5,912 bases of DNA from Clostridia bacterium (GTDB lineage Bacteria > Bacillota > Clostridia > Christensenellales > UBA1242): contig JAFTJJ010000019.1 in NCBI GenBank assembly GCA_017456465.1, forward strand, positions 1-5,912. Reading direction: 5' to 3'. This document shows, piece by piece, positions 5,732 through 5,912 of this stretch; the stretch's first letter is position 1; every line of letters starts with the position of its first letter. The position numbers were made by a program, and so were the translations under genes. The notes beneath the pieces are model-generated. The model made no database searches. It was given only the letters and a program-made list of their open reading frames with translations, and was not told the origin of the DNA.

Positions 5732-5758
5732 AAAAAAATTACAAAAAAATTCAAAAAA
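5732..5758 (+). promoter_or_regulatory. Phased A-tracts, UP-element-like, upstream of the poly-G promoter
   Basis: A7 (5732-5738), A7 (5743-5749) and A6 (5753-5758) are centred about 11 and 9.5 bp apart, near one helical turn. They lie at roughly -77 to -51 relative to the predicted start at 5809. Such spacing bends DNA, and A-rich sequence here commonly contacts the RNA polymerase alpha subunit. The contribution to expression is inferred. Confidence 0.5.
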
Positions 5759-5771
5759 TGTACTAAATTGC

Positions 5772-5802
5772 TTGACCTTGGGGGGGGGGGGTAATGTATA
5801 AT
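5772..5802 (+). promoter_or_regulatory. Sigma-A-type promoter with a 12-G tract in its spacer
   Basis: The -35 is TTGACC (5772-5777, 5/6) and the -10 is TATAAT (5797-5802, 6/6). The 19-bp spacer between them contains an uninterrupted run of 12 G residues (5780-5791). With this run the spacing is 2 bp longer than the 17-bp optimum; G10 would give 17 bp. The predicted start is A5809, with a leader of about 91 nt to the GTG at 5900. It is inferred to be a length-variable (phase-variable) promoter. Confidence 0.65.
5780..5791 (+). repeat. Poly-G homopolymer, 12 bases
   Basis: This is the only long G or C homopolymer in an AT-rich window, so it is unlikely by chance. Homopolymers of this length slip readily in replication, and the recorded length may be only one of several present in the population or a consensus error. 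Confidence 0.9.
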
Positions 5803-5885
5803 AACTATAAGATATAGGATTCGGCTTGAAAAAAATAAAATTGTGTTTGAAATGAGAGATTTTTAAGTCTGCTTTGCACAGAGTT

Positions 5886-5895
5886 GGAGAGGGAG
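5886..5895 (+). promoter_or_regulatory. Double ribosome-binding site before the GTG at 5900
   Basis: Two GGAG copies (5886-5889 and 5892-5895) lie 10 and 4 nt before GTG 5900. The first has a usable spacing, and together they make a purine-rich stretch that marks a translation start at the window edge. Confidence 0.5.
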
Positions 5896-5899
5896 AAGA

Positions 5900-5912
5900 G
5901 TGGATAAGAAAA
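5900..5912 (+). CDS. Start of a gene cut off by the window end, probably under the poly-G promoter
   Basis: Only four codons are visible: GTG then Asp-Lys-Lys, with the frame open to the edge. This frame has a stop at 5864-5866 and no other ATG, GTG or TTG before 5900. GGAG copies lie at normal and short distances upstream. A basic start such as M-D-K-K would suit a signal peptide n-region but is far too little to judge. A TTG at 5874 in another frame is also open to the edge but has no ribosome site. The product is unknown. Confidence 0.45.

Larger units (their letters stand above)
5594..5899. other. Intergenic regulatory region without a complete gene
   Basis: This stretch holds, in order, the membrane-protein terminator, the CTTACA/TGTAAG palindrome, an AT-rich segment with a lone TATAAT (5714-5719) lacking a good -35, the phased A-tracts, the poly-G promoter, and a leader of about 91 nt. 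I see no tRNA, known riboswitch or complete coding frame. A four-codon ATG frame at 5852-5866 has no ribosome site. Confidence 0.7.

Noticed and set aside
5780..5791. G12 tract as a G-quadruplex regulatory element
   Set aside because: An uninterrupted run can in principle fold, but its exact position between -35 and -10 boxes is better explained by spacer control.
5852..5866. Four-codon leader peptide (MRDF)
   Set aside because: No ribosome site, very short, and no attenuator-like structure around it.
1..5912. CRISPR array, insertion sequence, tRNA or rRNA
   Set aside because: No spaced direct repeats, transposase frames, terminal inverted repeats or RNA-gene signatures were seen on either strand.

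Overview
This 5.9-kb stretch is AT-rich and compact, and looks like the chromosome of a low-GC Gram-positive bacterium. It has Shine-Dalgarno-led genes, sigma-A-type promoters, Rho-independent terminators, an lspA-rluD gene pair and short intergenic gaps. An uncultured gut-type Clostridia or relative would fit, but that is inference and no marker here fixes the taxon. The standard bacterial code applies: TGG encodes Trp and lspA ends in TGA.

Layout: (1) 1-1161, the 3' part of an acidic, Tyr-rich protein built of beta-type modules, probably a surface protein whose start lies upstream. (2) 1184-1250, a hairpin terminator flanked by A and T tracts that can serve both convergent genes. (3) 1289-1807 (minus), a HIT-superfamily nucleotide-binding protein, divergent from (4) 1912-2472, a family-4-like uracil-DNA glycosylase whose promoter places transcription start on the A of its ATG. 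(5) A terminator at 2486-2520, then a tight operon: alpha/beta hydrolase (2593-3498), lspA (3498-3992) and rluD (3964-4881), with stop/start overlaps of 1 and 29 nt. (6) Two small three-helix membrane proteins (4954-5238 and 5252-5593) behind their own extended -10 promoter, closed by a strong terminator at 5628-5654. (7) A 319-bp stretch without a complete gene (5594-5912), ending at a probable GTG start at 5900.

The most notable signal is in region 7. A 12-G homopolymer sits between a good -35 (TTGACC) and a perfect -10 (TATAAT), making a 19-bp spacer. Helically phased A-tracts lie just upstream and a 17-bp palindrome further upstream. This is the architecture of a phase-variable promoter in which gain or loss of G residues retunes -35/-10 spacing. 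The gene it would control starts about 90 nt downstream and runs out of the window, so its product is unknown.

The central genes are ordinary housekeeping functions: lipoprotein maturation, 23S rRNA pseudouridylation, uracil repair and nucleotide-phosphate metabolism. The flanks are different. The first gene has an Asp-codon preference opposite to that of rluD, and the right end carries the candidate switch.
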